DNA of 64,000 bases from JANXQG01 sp963709175. Its GTDB lineage: Bacteria > Planctomycetota > Planctomycetia > Pirellulales > Thermoguttaceae. Location: contig CAVPVK010000001.1 in NCBI GenBank assembly GCA_963709175.1, positions 310,001 to 374,000 on the forward strand. Direction: 5' to 3'. Made by a program: the position numbers and the translations under genes. Below are positions 28,298-37,037 of the stretch, piece after piece. Every line of letters begins with the position of its first letter. The first letter of the stretch is position 1. Below the pieces are notes generated by a model that saw nothing but the letters and a program-made list of their open reading frames with translations, had not been told where the DNA came from and ran no database searches.

Positions 28298-29428
28298 TCA
28301 GGCTGAAAAGCCGGGCGTACCCTTCGCCAATTTCCGCAAAGCCTCGATGCCCCGGGCAATGGTTTCATCCGATGCCGCGTAGGAAATGCGGAAGTGCGTG
28401 TCCCGCCGGCTGAAAACGTTTCCCGGAATGACCAGTAACTGGTGTTCCTCGATGCCCCGTGCGACAAATTCCATGCCCGATCCCCACGGCAGTCGCGGAA
28501 AAAGGTAAAATGCCCCGCCTGGCACGGTCAAGTCGTAGAGGTCGCAGAGGCCTGCGACGAGCGTGTCGCGCTTCCGGCGATATGCCTCGATATAAGGCCG
28601 TACGTCGATATCCAAGGCCGCGGCGCCGGCCCATTGGGCCGGCTGCGGTGCGCAGACGAAGCTGTACTGCTGCAGTTTGATCATTTCGCGAATGATGGCC
28701 GATGGCCCGTGCGCAAAGCCCAGCCGCCAGCCTGGTATGGCGTAGGTCTTGCTAAAGCCGTCGACCACGAGCGTCTGGGGATTGTACTGGGCCGGCGAAA
28801 TGAACGGCCGGTCGTAGCAGAATTGGCGATAGATTTCGTCGCTCAGCAATACCACGTTCCGTTGGGCCGCCAACTGGGCAATGCCCCGCACCTCTTCCTC
28901 CGTGGCCATGACGCCTGTGGGATTGGCGGGGCTGTTTAATACGATCATTTTCGTCTTAGGCGTGATCGTGTCGGCGACGCGGTCCACGTCGATGCGAAAA
29001 TCGGGGTACGTGTCTACATAAACAACCCGAGCCCCAGCCATGGCCGCCAGGGCGTCATACATCACGAAGTACGGATCGAAGACAATGACCTCGTCGCCCG
29101 GGTTCAAAAGCACCAGCATCGCCAGCATGATGCCGCCGCTGGTGCCGCTGGTGACGAACAACTCGCGATCGGTATGTCCGAACTGCCGATCGATATCGGC
29201 CTGCAGCTTGTCGCGTAGGACCGGCATGCCCTGCGATAGGGCGTAGCCATTCTTGCGGCCTTCAATTGCCGCGATCGCCGCCCGGCGTATCGGTTCCGGC
29301 GTCTCGAAATCGGGCTGCCCGATGGAAAGATTGATGGGGTTGATGAGTTTCGCGCCCAGGTCGAAGACTTTGCGGATTCCGGAGGCATCGAACAGACGCG
29401 TGCGATCGGCGAGCCAGTGGGAGGACAT
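28298..29428 (-). CDS. Class I/II PLP-dependent aminotransferase
   Basis: The 376-residue protein has the fold-type I aspartate aminotransferase pattern. Key pieces are INLSIGQPDFETPEPI, YALSQGMPVLRDKL, LFVTSGTSGGIMLAML (phosphate pocket), LNSPANPTGVMATEEEV, LSDEIYRQFCYD and VDGFSKTYAIPGWRLGF, where the Lys forms the PLP Schiff base. The C-terminal VIPGNVFSRRDTHFRISYA has the substrate-binding Arg. The amino donor is not clear; aspartate, alanine or aromatic residues are possible. It ends 35 bases from the convergent BON gene and is not obviously in an operon. Confidence 0.9.
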   Translation of the reverse strand: MSSHWLADRTRLFDASGIRKVFDLGAKLINPINLSIGQPDFETPEPIRRAAIAAIEGRKNGYALSQGMPVLRDKLQADIDRQFGHTDRELFVTSGTSGGIMLAMLVLLNPGDEVIVFDPYFVMYDALAAMAGARVVYVDTYPDFRIDVDRVADTITPKTKMIVLNSPANPTGVMATEEEVRGIAQLAAQRNVVLLSDEIYRQFCYDRPFISPAQYNPQTLVVDGFSKTYAIPGWRLGFAHGPSAIIREMIKLQQYSFVCAPQPAQWAGAAALDIDVRPYIEAYRRKRDTLVAGLCDLYDLTVPGGAFYLFPRLPWGSGMEFVARGIEEHQLLVIPGNVFSRRDTHFRISYAASDETIARGIEALRKLAKGTPGFSA

Positions 29429-29561
29429 TCGATGGGAGGGAAAGGACAGAGGGGAGACGGGAGATGGCAGACGGATGAAGGATTAAGGATGAAGGATCAA
29501 CGGGTCATAAAGGAATGTTTAGCACTCTATTATCGTTCCCTGGCTTTGAACACGCAAGACC

Positions 29562-30731
29562 TCATCCCTCCTCACGCGCTCGCAACCTTTCCGACAAGTG
29601 CCGATCATTGCGGCTGAGTAGCACGAGCAGCCACGTGATCGTTCGCAGGGCGTCGGGCAAAGGGGCGTGATCGGCGGCGTACCATAGACGGCCGGCGGTG
29701 TCGAGCGCAACGGCAGCCCCGCATTCCCGCATCCGCAGGAAAGTCTGCTGCCGCGTTTCTTGGCTCCGCAGCGCGGCGACTGCGAGATTCTCATCCAGGG
29801 CAAGCAAACTCGCCGCCTTGATCCATCGTCCACGTTCGTCAACGACACGGCAATTCTCACCATCGTCGTCGATCCGCACACCGAAATGCGCCCGCGCGGC
29901 CGTCACTTGCTCATCGAGCCCGCGGCTTCGCTCGGCAGGAATGACCTGGCAGGCCGTATTGCGCAGCAGATCTTGCAAGTAGCTGATCACTGGCGCCGAT
30001 CCGCAGTCCAACACCCAGCGCAGCGGCCGCAAGGCGTGATAGGCCGGGCGAAGTTCATCCAGGTAGAATGTCGCGGCAGCGAAATGTCGCAGCCGACCGA
30101 AGGTTCGTCCGGGTCGATCCATGGCGGCATCAGCGCCAACTTGATAGGAAGCCGCGATCTCGTCCAGCAGGCCGCCCTGGGAAAGCGGCATGCTGTGAGC
30201 CCAGAATTTCAATCCCACCGAGTGCGGGCCGCCTTGTGCGCGGCCGGCGAGAATGCCGCCGTCGGCAGCCAGGTGTTCGATGGCCCGGGCCGTGCACGGC
30301 GCGCTGGCTGGGCCGAGGTCGACCGCTTCGCCGCCAGTCCAGCGGATCCCTTCCACGATTGCCGCGAAGATTGCTCCCGTTGCCGGGCGGCCGTCGCTGG
30401 CGACGGCGATCTTCACGCCGCTTCGCGATCCAACCGCCGCGATTCGCCGGGCGAATTCCACGGCGATTCTCTTCGAGACGTCCGGCCCCAGGTCGTTGAT
30501 TGCCGCGTCGCTCACTCCTTCTGCCTGAAACAGCGGACACGGCGCCGCCCACGAGGCGATTTCCGCCAGTTGCCTCGTTTGCCGGGCAGACAGCCCGTTG
30601 GTATCATCGCGCCGCGGGCAGCCGCGGCAGGCCGGATGGAAGCTGGCCAATCGTCCCAGATGAACGGCAAAGGAAATGGCGTAGCTTTCGCCCGGACAAC
30701 GGTAGTCGGTAGTGCGAATTCCCTGGCTCAC
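29562..30731 (-). CDS. Phosphohexomutase-like protein lacking the catalytic serine motif
   Basis: About 389 residues from a GTG at 30731 show the repeated alpha/beta domains of phosphoglucomutase/phosphomannomutase, for example KIAVASDGRPATGAIFAAIVEGIRWTGGEAVDLG and LRWVLDCGSAPVISYL. In active enzymes the phospho-serine lies in TASHNPxxxNGxK; here that stretch reads LAGRAQGGPHSVGLKFW, with no serine in the right place. The N-terminus carries a Cys motif (HPACRGCPRRD). It may therefore be a non-catalytic regulator or a different enzyme. The start is uncertain, because the frame stays open to 30839. Confidence 0.6.
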   Translation of the reverse strand: MSQGIRTTDYRCPGESYAISFAVHLGRLASFHPACRGCPRRDDTNGLSARQTRQLAEIASWAAPCPLFQAEGVSDAAINDLGPDVSKRIAVEFARRIAAVGSRSGVKIAVASDGRPATGAIFAAIVEGIRWTGGEAVDLGPASAPCTARAIEHLAADGGILAGRAQGGPHSVGLKFWAHSMPLSQGGLLDEIAASYQVGADAAMDRPGRTFGRLRHFAAATFYLDELRPAYHALRPLRWVLDCGSAPVISYLQDLLRNTACQVIPAERSRGLDEQVTAARAHFGVRIDDDGENCRVVDERGRWIKAASLLALDENLAVAALRSQETRQQTFLRMRECGAAVALDTAGRLWYAADHAPLPDALRTITWLLVLLSRNDRHLSERLRAREEG

Positions 30732-30799
30732 GCCCGCTACTTTAAGGCAAATGGGGCGACGGAGGCAAGGGGAGTTCCGAAAGCTGCGGAACACAGTTA

Positions 30800-30938
30800 G
30801 TCGCGTAGCGACGGTGCGAACTATGGCCGTAGGTTTCAACCGGTTTCAACACACGGTTTGGAATCCCGCGCGAATTTTTCGTCGCGTAGCGACGAGTTAA
30901 TCTGGCCAACGCAATTCTCGAACGGTCGCGATGCGACC
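30800..30938. repeat. Three GTCGC-N3-GCGAC palindromes
   Basis: Palindromes occur at 30800-30812 and 30881-30893 (both GTCGCGTAGCGAC) and at 30925-30937 (GTCGCGATGCGAC). They lie in the noncoding stretch between the phosphohexomutase-like gene and the orphan gene. They could be an operator cluster or copies of a dispersed repeat. Confidence 0.5.
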
Positions 30939-31025
30939 GGAACAAAGGTGGGATAAGGTCCCAGGCGCGCAAGATATTGTTCTGCGCAGGCCGGCGAAAG
31001 GAAGATAGCGCGAAACGTGTCGGCC

Positions 31026-32348
31026 TTAGCTCTTGACCTTGCCTTCCTCGGCCAGTCGTTGCTTCAGCAAACCGCGCATCGTCCGCATCATATGTAGATG
31101 GTCCAGCAACCGAGGACTGTAGTCGCGGGCCATGAGATGCTCCGTCAGCATCAAGCCGATAGGATTGTCGATGCCACGGAGCCGGGCGTTCAGGGCCGCA
31201 AGGCAGTCATCGGTCAGTTTCTCGTCGGCAGTGGCAACCGTGGTGATGGACTCAAGCTGCGGCAGATTCCTGGCCCCGAAACCATTGGTGTCGAGGGACG
31301 CGTCGGGTGTAAGCCCCACGGGCCAGAACCGCGTTTTCTTGGCGAGCCGGTTGAGCCGCAACTTGCGGCGCATGCCGTGCAATTGCCCGAGCACGTCGAG
31401 AACCGCTGGCCGGCGAGAATAGGCCAGGTCGCCGATGGTTTCCGCAACGGTGGCGCCGATCAGTCGCGCGGTGGCCGCCTTATCCAGCGGCCTGGGGTGG
31501 GCGGCGAGCAATAAGAGGATCTGCCGCCGCCGTTCCTCCAGCCAACCGCGCTCGATGATCGCATGCTCGGAATCCCCCGCCGCGGCCAAGCGGTCGGACT
31601 GGGGAACATAATAGACCTCCAACAGCTTGTTAACGACCGCATCCAGATCGGGGCCCTCGACCGTGCGTTCCAAGCGGGCCAAGGCCAGCGTGGAAAGATC
31701 GACGCGGAGCGACTGGATCAGTCCGTCGGCAGACTTGAGGCGTGTGTCTAGGGTCTCCAGGATCCGTTCGAGCACGATCGCCGGCGTTTGCATCTTGGCG
31801 GCCATATGTCCGAACCCCCGCACGGCCACGGCGCGGAGCCACAAACCGACCAGGTAATGGATCATCTGCCCTTCGCCCGTACAGATCATCGAGCCGATCG
31901 TCTCCAGGCGAAAAAGTTCCTCGGACGCGGGGACGAGGTCGCCCTCGGCAAACCACCTGCGGAAGCGAAGCATGTGCAGTCGGGCGACATCGCTCAACCG
32001 ATATATGAAGTCGGTGTCGGCGGGGACCTGCTCCAGCGACTGGAACGGGGGGAACTGAAGTTGTCCGCGCTCTAAGCCACGATCGAGTGCGTCGAGGCAG
32101 GCGGCGTTGCTTTTGAGAAGATCGTCGACGAACTGCTCGTGGTCCGGCGGGATCTGGCGGGCCAGCATCTGCGCAGGGTAGGCTAGTCCCGCCCAGACGC
32201 TGTCCTGCTCCTCCGGCATGACGAAACGGTCCACAGCCTCCTGCCATGGTTGTAAGGCGTTCAGATGCGGGTTCAACTCCACACGGCGATAAACGGTTCG
32301 AGAAGGGATCAAGTCAAGCAGCGAAGGCGACGACATACCTGGGCTCAT
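31026..32348 (-). CDS. Conserved-looking protein of unknown function, 440 residues
   Basis: I do not recognise this protein. It is a long alpha-helical sequence with no signal peptide, membrane segment or known motif. Charged helices such as LERGQLQFPPFQSLEQVPADTDFIY and TADEKLTDDCLAALNARLRGIDNPIGLML alternate with leucine-rich ones. Codon usage and length argue that it is a real gene. It overall resembles planctomycete proteins described only as hypothetical. The alternative start MSSPSLLDLIPS four codons downstream is equally possible. No operon partner is apparent; the STAS gene lies divergently 300 bases away. Confidence 0.65.
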   Translation of the reverse strand: MSPGMSSPSLLDLIPSRTVYRRVELNPHLNALQPWQEAVDRFVMPEEQDSVWAGLAYPAQMLARQIPPDHEQFVDDLLKSNAACLDALDRGLERGQLQFPPFQSLEQVPADTDFIYRLSDVARLHMLRFRRWFAEGDLVPASEELFRLETIGSMICTGEGQMIHYLVGLWLRAVAVRGFGHMAAKMQTPAIVLERILETLDTRLKSADGLIQSLRVDLSTLALARLERTVEGPDLDAVVNKLLEVYYVPQSDRLAAAGDSEHAIIERGWLEERRRQILLLLAAHPRPLDKAATARLIGATVAETIGDLAYSRRPAVLDVLGQLHGMRRKLRLNRLAKKTRFWPVGLTPDASLDTNGFGARNLPQLESITTVATADEKLTDDCLAALNARLRGIDNPIGLMLTEHLMARDYSPRLLDHLHMMRTMRGLLKQRLAEEGKVKS

Positions 32349-32650
32349 GGAGGCGGCGAGGAGTTACCTTGATTATGGTTCAGCGGCGGAATTCTTGCAA
32401 GCGAGTGTCGCTGCTCGTAGTACCGTCCAGGCACCATGTTGGGCGCCATTTACCCATGGTCGCAGTCGGCGGGGTGTGATTGTGCGGAGCGCCGGCTGAA
32501 GGTGGAACTACGAGCGCCCCTCTTGCAGTTTACCTCAGAAACAGGGAAAACTAGGGGAAAGCGACCGAAAACGATAAAGATATGAAATCCCTTCAAAATA
32601 GCGCAACCCGCGCGAACAACCCCGTTCCCCTAGAAGATAAGAATCGATCG
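32349..32650. other. Divergent intergenic region with an inverted repeat
   Basis: About 300 bases without a gene. An inverted repeat GCTCGTAGT (32413-32421) / ACTACGAGC (32507-32515) bounds a 103-base segment whose right arm extends into a GCTGAAGGTGGAACTACGAG-type sequence. Nothing else is clear. Confidence 0.45.
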
Positions 32651-33034
32651 ATGTCTGCGACGCAGCGACTGGAAATTGAAGCCCTGGGCGACGTTACTGT
32701 CGTTCATTTCCGTGATCCGCGAATCTCCGATCCCCTGGAAATCGACGACGTGGGGCGCCAAATCTCCCACCTGATCGAGTCCGATCATTGCACAAAGCTA
32801 GTCATCGATTTCTCGCCGGTGGAGTTCCTCTCTAGCGCTATGATCGGGAAGTTGATTTCGCTCCACCGCAAGGTCAAGGTTCGCAAAGCGGCCCTGCGAC
32901 TGTGTAATCTCCAGCGACAAATCCAGGAGATTTTCAATCTTTGCAGCCTGGAGCGGATCTTCGACGTTCGCGCGGATCTGGCAGCGGCGATTGCCTCGTT
33001 TGGTCAACCGCGTACGTCAGCCTTTCCAGGCTGA
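32651..33034 (+). CDS. STAS-domain anti-sigma factor antagonist-like protein
   Basis: Starting at the ATG at 32651 gives 127 residues matching the STAS fold (LEIEALGDVTVVHFRDPRI, KLVIDFSPVEFLSSAMIGKLISLHRKVKVRKAALRLCNLQRQIQEIFNLCSLERIFDV). The serine in FLSSAMI is at the phosphorylation position of SpoIIAA/RsbV. Such proteins bind an anti-sigma kinase when unphosphorylated and thus control stress or envelope responses. No partner kinase lies next to it. An upstream ATG at 32582 is in frame but gives an unlikely N-terminus. A palindromic repeat follows directly after the stop. Confidence 0.85.
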   Translation: MSATQRLEIEALGDVTVVHFRDPRISDPLEIDDVGRQISHLIESDHCTKLVIDFSPVEFLSSAMIGKLISLHRKVKVRKAALRLCNLQRQIQEIFNLCSLERIFDVRADLAAAIASFGQPRTSAFPG

Positions 33035-33054
33035 CGTATGAAAGCCTGACGTAC
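33012..33054. repeat. REP-like palindrome, copy 1 (GTCAGCCTTTCCAGG core)
   Basis: A perfect 10-bp stem TACGTCAGCC/GGCTGACGTA with loop TTTCCA (33013-33038) is followed by a partial third arm ending in CCTGACGTAC. It overlaps the last codons of the STAS gene. The 15-base core recurs at 41502-41516 (minus) and 49721-49735. Confidence 0.7.
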
Positions 33055-33083
33055 GGAAAACCGTAAAAATCGCGCGATTCGAT

Positions 33084-33112
33084 TTGACAATCATTACCCG
33101 CAGGGGCATAAT
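33084..33112 (+). promoter_or_regulatory. Sigma-70-type promoter of the exported STN-domain gene
   Basis: A perfect TTGACA (33084-33089), a 17-base spacer and a CATAAT -10 box (33107-33112). It lies about 95 bases upstream of the ATG at 33209. Confidence 0.6.
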
Positions 33113-33208
33113 AGCGGGCGTCGGGCTTGTAATCTCCGCTTCGGCCGGAACACCGCGGCGGCAGAGGCCGCGACATCTTTTCCGATCTATTGCCAGAGGA
33201 GGTATGCC

Positions 33209-35161
33209 ATGTCTCGCAAGTTGGTGCTCGTGAGTGTTTTCTTGGCCGCTGGGCCTATCGCCGTGCTTTGCCTGAATGCGCAGGGTGCCGATCCGCCAAA
33301 AGATGCCGGCCGATCCGCGGAAAAGCCTAAGGCCGAGGCAACGCCCGCGGCGCCGGCGGCGGCTGAAGCCGACAATCCCTTTGGCGAGGATCCGGCAACT
33401 TCCGCGCAGTTGAAGCGGTTGCGAAAGCCCGCCGCCCCGCCCAACTTTAAACCGTTGGAAGAGTTGACGAAAACGATAAAAACGCAAGCCGACATCAAGG
33501 GTTTCATCCTTGCCTCCAAAGCGAAATCGGTCTCTGCCCCCAAGCTGCACGGCGGCGAAAAGGCCATCCGCAAGGCATTGCAACAGACGGCCGATCTGGA
33601 TCTTGTGGAAACTCCGCTCAAGGACGTGATCGATTATCTCAGCTACAAGTATCACATCCCCGTCCGCCTCGACTCGTCCGCCTTGAAGGAGGCTGGCGTG
33701 GATGAAAGCGTGCCGATCACCTGCAAGATTTCCGGCGTCCCCTTGCGCTCGGCCCTGGGGATCATTCTCGACGAGATTCAGCTCAAGTCGGTCATCCATA
33801 ACGACGTGCTCTTGCTCACCACGCCCGCCAAGGCCGAGAGCGACGAGTACATGGAGACGAAATGCTACGACGTGACCGACCTGGTCGCCGTCGGCAATGA
33901 CCATGAACTGCAAAATCCACTCGATCCGTTTCCGCCCAGGGCGTTGGAATATCAACAAATGCCGGCGGGTATGGGCGGTATGGGTGGTGGTATGAGCGGA
34001 GTCCTCATTCCTGCGACGGCTGGACCGGTCGGATTCCTCAACAGTTCTCCGACGAACAAGGTGCTGATTGCGCAGCGGGGCAAGCTGGCCAATATGGTGG
34101 GAATGGGCGGCGGTCCGGCAGGCTACAGTCCGTCTCCCGTTCAATTCAACTTCCAGCCGCTGGAGGACTTGATAACCAACACGGTGGCCACCAAGACCTG
34201 GGCCGACAACGGCGGCACGGGGACCATCAGCCAATATCCCCCCACCACGCTCGTCATTTCGCAAACGCAGGAAGTCCATGCCCAGATCAAGGCATTGTTC
34301 GCAGCCCTTCGCGCCCGGCGGCAAGCCCCGCCCGTTATGTCGGTGGAACTGCACTGGCTCTGGCTCGACGGCAGGCAACGCGACCGCCTGCTGGCCGGCC
34401 GCGAGAAGTTGTCCGATGGCCAGCACGGGCTGACGGTTGATGCCGAGCGACTGCGGCTGATCGCCGACGAAGTGCCGGCGCTCCACGGGCAGGTCGCCTG
34501 CATGAACGGCATGGCGACGACATTGGCCGCGGGCGATCGGCGAACGATCATCGTCAGCGGCATTCCCGTCGTGGGCGGTGACGGCATTGGCTACCAGCCG
34601 GTCATTGCTCTGCCAAACGTGGGTGTAACGGCCCGGGTACGTCCCCTCTGCGTTCCTGGCACGGAGACAGTCACGCTCGATGTCCAGAGCGTCATTACTC
34701 GTTGGATCTACGCACGGCCGCCCGCGATCGTCGGCGGGGAATGGCCTACGGGCACGACCGTTCCGAATGGAAGCCCCTTCTCTGCCCCCACGCCGCCGCA
34801 AAAGCCCGTAACCCCGGGGCAGCCAGCGCCGGCGTCAGGCGGAGGCATGGGCGGCGGCTTCTTCCAGATGGGCCTTTCGACACCGGCCACTGGGGCGCAG
34901 GCCTCGACGTCCTCGCCCGCGGTGGCGGCGATGGAGAAGCACAGCAGCCAAGGTGGTTCGGCGGCGTGCCCGATCGACTTGCCGGTGTTGCCGACGCAGC
35001 AGATCGGGACCGTCCTGCCGGTCCCCTTGGGCAAGCCGGTGGTTGTCGGCTGCGTGACCTTCGCCGCAGAGGGCGAATCCGGTCTGGGCGCAGCCAAGGC
35101 CGGTGCTGTCGAGGTCTACCTGATCGCCACGACGCGGATCGTCAAGAAGGCCAAACCGTAA
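33209..35161 (+). CDS. Exported protein with STN/secretin-N-like domain, Gly-rich
   Basis: The 650-residue protein has a signal peptide (MSRKLVLVSVFLAAGPIAVLC) and a secretin/TonB short-N-terminal-like domain at about 130-210: LVETPLKDVIDYLSYKYHIPVRLDSSALKEAGVDESVPITCKISGVPLRSALGIILDEIQLKSVIHNDVLLLTT. Several Gly/Met-rich loops (MGGMGGGMSG, GGGMGGGFFQMG) follow. The C-terminal region TVLPVPLGKPVVVGC looks like a beta-structured domain. A type II secretion or exporter pore is not encoded here, so the protein may be a secretin-like assembly factor or an adhesive exported protein. AGAGGAGG-like sequence lies just upstream of the ATG. Confidence 0.7.
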   Translation: MSRKLVLVSVFLAAGPIAVLCLNAQGADPPKDAGRSAEKPKAEATPAAPAAAEADNPFGEDPATSAQLKRLRKPAAPPNFKPLEELTKTIKTQADIKGFILASKAKSVSAPKLHGGEKAIRKALQQTADLDLVETPLKDVIDYLSYKYHIPVRLDSSALKEAGVDESVPITCKISGVPLRSALGIILDEIQLKSVIHNDVLLLTTPAKAESDEYMETKCYDVTDLVAVGNDHELQNPLDPFPPRALEYQQMPAGMGGMGGGMSGVLIPATAGPVGFLNSSPTNKVLIAQRGKLANMVGMGGGPAGYSPSPVQFNFQPLEDLITNTVATKTWADNGGTGTISQYPPTTLVISQTQEVHAQIKALFAALRARRQAPPVMSVELHWLWLDGRQRDRLLAGREKLSDGQHGLTVDAERLRLIADEVPALHGQVACMNGMATTLAAGDRRTIIVSGIPVVGGDGIGYQPVIALPNVGVTARVRPLCVPGTETVTLDVQSVITRWIYARPPAIVGGEWPTGTTVPNGSPFSAPTPPQKPVTPGQPAPASGGGMGGGFFQMGLSTPATGAQASTSSPAVAAMEKHSSQGGSAACPIDLPVLPTQQIGTVLPVPLGKPVVVGCVTFAAEGESGLGAAKAGAVEVYLIATTRIVKKAKP

Positions 35162-35173
35162 ACGTATCGTATG

Positions 35174-35352
35174 TGCCCCCGGCTCGTCCGGGGGATCGTT
35201 ACGCTCGTTGCTACGAAAAAGGAACGCGAAAATTCCTTAATGCTTCCCGCTTGCCCGGCGGATATTTACGTTTGTCGCTGCGGGAATCATGCGGATTCCG
35301 CACCGATCCTGTTAGCAAGGCACGTAACGATCCCCCGGACGAGCCGGGGGCA
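35174..35352. mobile_element. MITE-like element with 30-bp perfect inverted termini
   Basis: A 30-base sequence beginning TGCCCCCGGCTCGTCCGGGG (35174-35203) is repeated in exact inverted orientation at 35323-35352, enclosing 119 bases with no gene. Each arm also has its own small hairpin (CCCCCGG/CCGGGGG), so single arms resemble REP elements. The inverted similarity extends imperfectly inward (TTGCTA). No target duplication is evident. Confidence 0.55.
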
Positions 35353-35420
35353 TTGAAATGCTTTGCCCCGATACTGTTACGCCTGAGCCTCGCGCCACCA
35401 GGGCTTGCCCTGCCGGGGGC

Positions 35421-36661
35421 TCATCGCGCCGCGAAATGCTCGACGCCATGCGTCTTGGCGATTACCGTCAACCCGCTGTCGGTGACCACAAACCCGCGGT
35501 TGCGGTCCAACTCGCGGTCATAGCCGATCTCGATGGCAGGCGGTATCTCAACGTCTTTGTCGATGATCGCCCGCCGTACGCGGGCGTGCCGCCCCACGTT
35601 CACGCCCTCAAACAGTACCGAGTCCTCCACGTGCGAATAACTGTTGATCCGCACGTTGGCGCCGAGAATGCTGCGCTGCACCTGGCCGCCGGAAATGATT
35701 GTCCCATGACAGACGATGCTATCCAGCGCCTCGCCGCGGCGGGCCGATTCGCCGTGCTCAGCAAACACGAACTTCGGCGGCGGATAATTCGGCTGATAGG
35801 TACGGATCGGCCAGTGCCGGTCGTAGAGGTTCAGCAGCGGATCGACCGAGATCAGATCCATGTTGGCGTCGTAGTAGGCCTCCAGCGTGCCCACGTCGCG
35901 CCAATAGGCGTCCTTCTTGCGATTTTCGTCCAGGAACGGATAGGCAAACACCTTGTGCGTGCGGATTACCGCGGGGATCACGTCGTGGCCGAAATCGTGC
36001 TTGCTGTGGGAACGTGTGGCGTCCAGGCAGAGCTGCTCGAAGAGAAAGCGGGCATTGAAGACGTAGATGCCCATCGACGACAAGGCGTGCTCCGTATCGC
36101 CGGGGATCGACTTGGGATGGGCCGGTTTCTCTTCGAATCCGTGCAAACGGTAGTCGCCGTCAACTTCCATCACGCCGAACTGCGTGGCCGCTTCCAGGTC
36201 CGCGCGGAGGGCGCCGATCGTCAAGTCGGCGCGGGTCTCGATGTGTCGCTCGACGAGCTTCATGTAGTCCATCTTGTAGATGTGATCGCCGGCCAGGATC
36301 ACGACGTAGGTCGGCCGCTCTTTTTCGATCGTGTAGATGTTCTGGTAGACGGCGTCGGCCGTGCCCTGGTACCAGTGCTCGTCGATCCGCTGCTGGGGCG
36401 GCACCACGTCGATGAACTCGCCCAACTCGCGGCACAAGTATCCCTGCCAGCCCAGGTTGATATGCCGGTGGAGGCTCATCGCCTTGTACTGCGTAAGGAT
36501 CAAATTCTTGCGAATGCCGCTGTTGAGGCAATTGGAAAGCGTGAAATCGATGATCCGGTAGATCCCGCCGAAAGGCACGGCCGGTTTGCGCGGTCGCGGG
36601 TCAAGGGCTCCAGCCGCGATCCTTTGCCTCCGGCGAGAATCACGGCCAGCACTTCCAACAT
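35421..36661 (-). CDS. glgC: Glucose-1-phosphate adenylyltransferase, frameshifted near 36595
   Basis: The start MLEVLAVILAGGKGSRLEPLTRDRA lies in one frame; the rest, KPAVPFGGIYRIIDFTLSNCLNSGIRKN through HGVEHFAAR, lies in another, with one base missing next to a run of three T near 36595. Corrected length is about 413 residues, typical of GlgC. Catalytic and binding motifs present are GGGxGxRLxPLT (here AGGKGSRLEPLT), KPAVPFGG, YQGTADAVYQN and the C-terminal beta-helix (ILGANVRINSYSHVEDSVLFEGVNVG). It makes ADP-glucose for glycogen. No other glg gene is adjacent. Confidence 0.9.
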
Positions 36662-37037
36662 GTCAATCCGATTGGGCACAGTCAACGATCCTTTACCAAC
36701 TTGATGCGATCCAGCCTCTTGGCGTGCGGCGACCTGTCGCCGATTTTTTCACGTTTCCAGCGGTGCAGCGGTTAAGAGGCGGTGGCGGGTCGCCGCGCTC
36801 CCCAAGGCCGCCATTTCAATGGTACTGGCTTTAGCCGGCGTTTCCCCGGCCTAAAGCCGGAACCAACAGCCCACTTTTCCACCGCACGATTATAGCGAAT
36901 CGCGTCCAGTGAAACAGTAGCGGTTCGCCGGCCCGTGTTACAATACGGTTAGACGTTGGCGGGGCTTCAATGCCCGGACGGCGCGAAGCGGCCGGCGACA
37001 GTTCCGCCGGGCATTTTCATCCGGTCGAGGGGTATTC
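36662..37037. other. Divergent intergenic region before the WecA-like gene
   Basis: A hairpin GGCTTTAGCCGG/CCGGCCTAAAGCC (36827-36858) resembles a dispersed palindrome. Upstream of 37038 a CGGTTCG-type stretch and a TACAAT -10-like box occur, but I see no good -35. No gene is supported. Confidence 0.4.
36827..36858. repeat. GGCTTTAG palindrome
   Basis: GGCTTTAGCCGG at 36827-36838 and CCGGCCTAAAGCC at 36846-36858 can form a hairpin of about 12 pairs with one bulged C. It lies in noncoding sequence without a T-tract. Confidence 0.5.

Noticed and set aside
33017..34801. Minus-strand ORF of 594 codons
   Set aside because: It is antisense to the exported STN-domain gene and lacks protein-like composition.
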